A stretch of 9,739 bases of DNA from an uncultured Candidatus Altimarinota bacterium. GTDB lineage: Bacteria > Patescibacteriota > Gracilibacteria > BD1-5 > UBA6164. A model generated the notes under the pieces. That model had not been told where the DNA came from. It made no database searches and worked only from the letters and a program-made list of their open reading frames with translations. The number at the start of each line of letters is the position of its first letter. The stretch's first letter is position 1. Where the stretch lies: the NCBI GenBank assembly GCA_937944175.1, contig CALDZW010000105.1, forward strand, positions 1-9,739. Direction: 5' to 3'. Shown here piece by piece: positions 6,647 through 9,739 of this stretch. The position numbers were made by a program, and so were the translations under genes.

Positions 6647-6784
6647 ATGGGGAGAAATCAAGATAAATATAATGATTTTTATAAAAAATTTGAAAAATTG
6701 TATATTTTATTTTGGAAAACATTGTTTTTAGCTATACTATTTTTGTTAAGAAGCAGTTCAAAGCCATTATTTTGAAATGCTTAA
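6647..6784 (+). CDS. possible 45-aa single-pass membrane peptide overlapping the gatB start
   Basis: Open from ATG 6647 (or GTG 6635) to TAA 6782-6784, with one UGA read as Gly. The N-terminal half is charged (MGRNQDKYNDFYKKFEK), followed by a hydrophobic stretch (LYILFWKTLFLAILFLL, residues about 18-34) and a short basic/Ser-rich end. The last 8 bp overlap the first ATG of gatB (ATGCTTAA), the arrangement of translationally coupled genes. In DNA this AT-rich an open frame of this length arises by chance fairly often, so the gene is not certain. No homolog is recognised. Confidence 0.35.
6710..6738 (+). promoter_or_regulatory. candidate gatB promoter
   Basis: The -10 TATACT at 6733-6738, with TTTTGG/TTGGAA at 6710-6717 as a poor -35 at 15-17 nt. 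Expected start near 6745, about 32 nt before the ATG at 6777. It lies inside the small reading frame at 6647-6784, so if this promoter is the real one, the small frame need not be translated. Confidence 0.35.
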
Positions 6785-8258
6785 AAGATATAATATTACA
6801 GAAACTTATACACCACATATGGAACAAGAATATGAAAAGGTAATTGGGCTTGAAGTTCATGTAAGAGTAAAATCTCAGACAAAAATGTTTTGCTCATGTC
6901 GTAATGCAGTAGCACTTGCTAGTGAACCAAATACTAATATATGTAGTATTTGTAGTGGGTTTCCTTGAATGCTCCCACAACTAAATAAAGAAGTTGTAAG
7001 ACTTGGATTAATAGGATGAATGATGATGGGCTGCGAAGTAAATAAAACTTCAAGATTTGATAGAAAAAGTTATTATTATCCAGATCTCCCTACAAGTTTT
7101 CAAACAACTCAATTATTTGAGACTATAGTCTGAAAGGGGAGTGTAAAGACTATTGTCAATTGAGAAACAAAAGAATTTGGAATTCATCATATGCACTTAG
7201 AAAATGATGCTGGAAAGCTGACCCATGCTTGAGGGAAGACGCTAGTGGATTTTAATAGAGCAGGTTCTCCATTGATGGAAATTGTAACTGACCCTGTGTT
7301 TAGATCAGCTGATGATGCAACTGAGTTTTTGAGAGAGATTCAAAAAATAATGAGGGCAGCATGAGTGAGTGATGCAGATATGGATAAAGGGCAAATGAGA
7401 TGTGATGTAAATCTTTCAATTAGACCTACATGACAAGAAGAGTTTGGAACAAGAACAGAGCATAAAAATGTGAATTCATTTGGGGCTGTATCAAGGGTTA
7501 TCAATGCTGAATACAAAAGACAATTAAAAATTATTCAATCATGATGAGAAGTAGACCAAGAGACAAGATGATGGGATGATGATACTGGGACTTCAACATC
7601 TCAAAGATCAAAAGAAAATGCTATGGATTACAGGTATTTTCCAGAACCAGATATTCTGCCGCTGGTTTTAGAGGATGATTTTATACAAGCAGCAAAGCAG
7701 AAATTAGTAGAACTCCCAGTTGAAAGGAGAATTCGTTATCTTGATATTCATAAACTTCAAGAAGATGATGCACGTCTCTTAACAGCTGATTATGAACTTT
7801 CTAATTATTTTGAAAAATTAGTAGAGCTTACAAAAGACCCTAAAAAATCTTGTAGTTATATTACTACTATATTACTAGCTCTTATCAAAGAATCAGATGA
7901 AGAGAAAAATATTTCAGATTTATGATTTGATGTTGAAGAAGTAGCGCAGGTTATTAATCTAGTAAATAATGATGAGCTAAGTTCAACAAATTCAAAAGCA
8001 GTAATAGAAGAACTCTTTAATAATGGTGGAAAAGCAGATGATATAGTTGATGCTAAGTGATTGAGACAAAAAAATGATATGTGAGCACTTGAAGCAATAG
8101 TTGATCAAGTGATTGAAGATAATCAAACTCAGGTTGAGCAATACAAATGATGAAATGAGAATATATTTGGCTACTTTGTTGGGCAATCAATGAAGCTCAG
8201 TAAATGACAATGAAATCCAAAAATATTTAATGAACTTTTGAAGAAGAAATTAGGCTAA
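6777..8258 (+). CDS. gatB: aspartyl/glutamyl-tRNA amidotransferase subunit B
   Basis: 493 aa with 17 UGA-Gly codons. GatB is the kinase/transamidation subunit of GatCAB, which converts Glu-tRNA(Gln) and Asp-tRNA(Asn) to the amidated forms using ammonia from GatA. Visible signatures: VIGLEVHV (near 22-29), the Zn cysteines in KMFCSC and NICSICSGFPG, RKSYYYPDLP, HLENDAGKL, DFNRAGSPLMEI, DADMDKGQMRCDVN, KNVNSF, ETRGWD, RSKENAMDYRYFPEPD, and at the end GYFVGQSMK and NPKIFNELLKKKL of the tail domain. The glycines of GFPG and TRGW are UGA, direct evidence for recoding. The first ATG gives 14 residues more than the usual start; the ATG at 6819 (MEQEYEKVIGLEV) is closer to relatives. GatA and GatC are not in the window, so the subunits are encoded apart. 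The gene ends at a strong terminator. Confidence 0.97.
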
Positions 8259-8301
8259 GGCAGATAGAATCAGTGAGAGTGCAAGTATTAATATTAATTA
8301 T

Positions 8302-8332
8302 GACTAGACAGTATATTTTGTCTAGTCTTTTT
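8302..8332 (+). terminator. intrinsic terminator of gatB
   Basis: Perfect 9-bp stem gactagaca (8302-8310) / tgtctagtc (8319-8327), 8-nt loop, followed by five T. It lies 43 bp after the gatB stop and 31 bp before the next start codon. Confidence 0.92.
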
Positions 8333-8350
8333 GTATCTAGCTTTTTGCAT

Positions 8351-8363
8351 AGGGGAAAAATCT
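8351..8363 (+). promoter_or_regulatory. Shine-Dalgarno site of the VirB6-like gene
   Basis: AGGGG at 8351-8355 followed by 8 nt before the ATG at 8364. It is the only clear Shine-Dalgarno sequence before a gene in this window and it decides this start over the in-frame TTG at 8331 and the ATG at 8415. Confidence 0.6.
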
Positions 8364-9739
8364 ATGATAGAATTATTGCAAATAGAGATTTTAAAAACAA
8401 ATACAAAAAGACATATGCTCATTTCAAAATTACAAAATTTTTTCAAGAGAAATAAAAAAAATATTTTTTGCTTTTTTATTTCCATTTTTATTCTAATTAA
8501 TGCTTTTGACACAACTTTTGCAGGTAATCCTACATGAGCTTGAGATTGAGTTGCAGAAAAAGGTTTGAAAATTGTTATAGATGGAATTAACTATTTATTA
8601 CTATTTGCATCAACTCTTATTGCTCTTTTGACATCACTCATTTCTTTACTTTTACATCCAGGATGGGTTAATGGGACTATATTTTGATTTGATATTCATC
8701 TTAAAAATATATGGATTCTTATATCTAATATTGTATATTTTATATTTGCTTTTGTTCTAATTGTTATTGCCTTTATGAATATTATAGGTAAAGGGCAAGA
8801 CAAATGGGCACTTAAGGCAGCTCTCCCAAAATTTGCAATAGGAGTTCTTATTGTTCCCTTTTCATGGTTTTTTGTACAGTTTATACTATCGATTTCAGCT
8901 ATTCTTACAGTTTCTGTTTTAGGCCTACCTTATGATACATTAAAAGATAGTGAAGCATTTCCAAAGGCTGTGCAAGAAATGAAGGTTTGTACTAAGCATA
9001 AAATCAACCTATTCAAAACAAAAGATGAAGTAGAGTCTCAGTTAAAACAATCAGTCCAAGACAAAACAAAGTGTGATCCAAAAGATGAAATTACAGTGTT
9101 ACAATTACTGTCATGAGAGTCCCCTCAATGAAAGGATACTTCATCAGCAGTTTTTTGATTAATTAATTTGTATAGTTATTGAATTATGCATATTGACGGT
9201 GTAACATCGCTTTGAGTCAAGAGTCTGAAGGATGGTATTGATACATTGGCAGATCTCACATTAAAGATAATATTTGATCTTATTTTTCTAATAGTTTTTT
9301 TAATAATTATGGTAGCATTGTTTATGGCAATGTTTGCAAGATGAATTATGCTCTGGGTACATGCCATGTTTTCTCCTGTTTATTGACTTCTATATTTTTT
9401 CTGAAATGATGTTGCCAGTGGTTCAGTTGAAAAACTTAGTATAAAAGAATTCATTTCTTTAGCACTTGTTCCTGTGTATGTAGCAGCCGCATTATCATTT
9501 TGATTGATTTTTATGTTTGTCTCAGCTCATGGCCTCTCAAACCCACCAGAGTGAGTTGGGAAATCAATTATGTGAGTAAATAATGAAAATAATGAAGCAG
9601 AAATTACTTTTTGATGATTTACACTTGTCTTAGAGTGAGCTAAGTCAACTGATAATCAAGAACAATCAAATGTGCTATTTAAAGAAATTTTTAAGTGAAC
9701 ATGAAATGCTCTTTGACAAATGATGCTCCAACTCTTTGG
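8364..9739 (+). CDS. polytopic membrane protein, VirB6/TrbL-like (3' end outside window)
   Basis: 458 codons are visible and the frame is still open at the edge; UGA-Gly is frequent. After a basic region a hydrophobic stretch (residues about 33-48) ends in TTFAG, a signal-peptide-like site. Further membrane segments lie near 76-97, 114-139, 155-178, 301-325, 328-346 and 363-387. Between them, residues about 190-262 form a charged loop with two Cys (VCT, KCD). Short motifs: LLHPGWVNG, DKWALKAALPKFAIG, and ARGIMLWVHAMFSPVYGLLYFFG, which resembles the R..(x)LW.L.(x)(L/F)SP segment of TrbL/VirB6-like proteins that I recall from candidate-phyla bacteria, where they lie near VirB4-type ATPases. Type IV secretion, DNA uptake or pilus function is therefore possible but not shown; the neighbours that would settle it lie beyond the window. 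It begins 31 bp after the gatB terminator. Confidence 0.72.

Noticed and set aside
6777..8258. UGA as tryptophan (code 4, Mycoplasma type) or selenocysteine
   Set aside because: The UGA positions in GatB and HemW match invariant glycines, tryptophans are UGG, and UGA is far too frequent for selenocysteine.
8273..8512. Small reading frames on both strands over the gatB terminator and the start of the membrane gene
   Set aside because: They overlap a strong terminator and the well-supported frame from 8364, and encode low-complexity Lys/Phe/Ile sequence.

Overview
The window is AT-rich DNA from a bacterium that reads UGA as glycine (genetic code 25), as known for the candidate phyla Absconditabacteria (SR1) and Gracilibacteria. 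Under the standard code the long genes break into short pieces. With UGA=Gly they become full-length proteins, and the UGAs fall on invariant glycines, for example in GatB (GFPG, TRGW) and in the GGGTP motif of HemW. Tryptophan is UGG and the visible stops are TAA, plus one TAG. Which of the two phyla it is cannot be settled from this window. All coordinates below use code 25.

Layout. (a) 3-1004 (+): the 3' part of an unrecognised protein with two related tandem domains, ending at a bidirectional terminator shared with a small charged coiled-coil protein on the minus strand (1081-1464). (b) 1551-1600: divergent promoters that share a palindromic TTGCAA. The rightward one probably drives a tight cluster: a two-TM small protein (1669-2016), a HIT-family hydrolase (2029-2343) and a membrane-anchored ABC-type solute-binding protein (2364-3719). 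A hairpin follows, and then a HemW-like radical SAM protein (3765-4943). (c) 4930-6117 (-): an SPFH/band-7 protein that converges on hemW with a 14-bp overlap. (d) 6229-6537 (-): a short HPF/RaiA-type ribosome hibernation factor. (e) 6647-8258 (+): a possible 45-aa membrane peptide overlapping the start of gatB, then gatB with a strong terminator. (f) 8364-window end (+): a polytopic membrane protein resembling VirB6/TrbL-type proteins, cut by the window edge.

How the genes fit together. Most are unrelated housekeeping or envelope genes: tRNA amidation (GatB), ribosome hibernation (HPF-like), a radical SAM/heme chaperone-like protein, a membrane scaffold (SPFH), solute capture, and perhaps the start of a secretion or conjugation locus. 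The most unusual local feature is a pair of diverged palindromic repeats inserted in frame at two loop positions of hemW and read in two different frames. They resemble the coding-region palindromic elements known from Rickettsia. Shine-Dalgarno sequences are mostly absent; only the last gene has a clear one.
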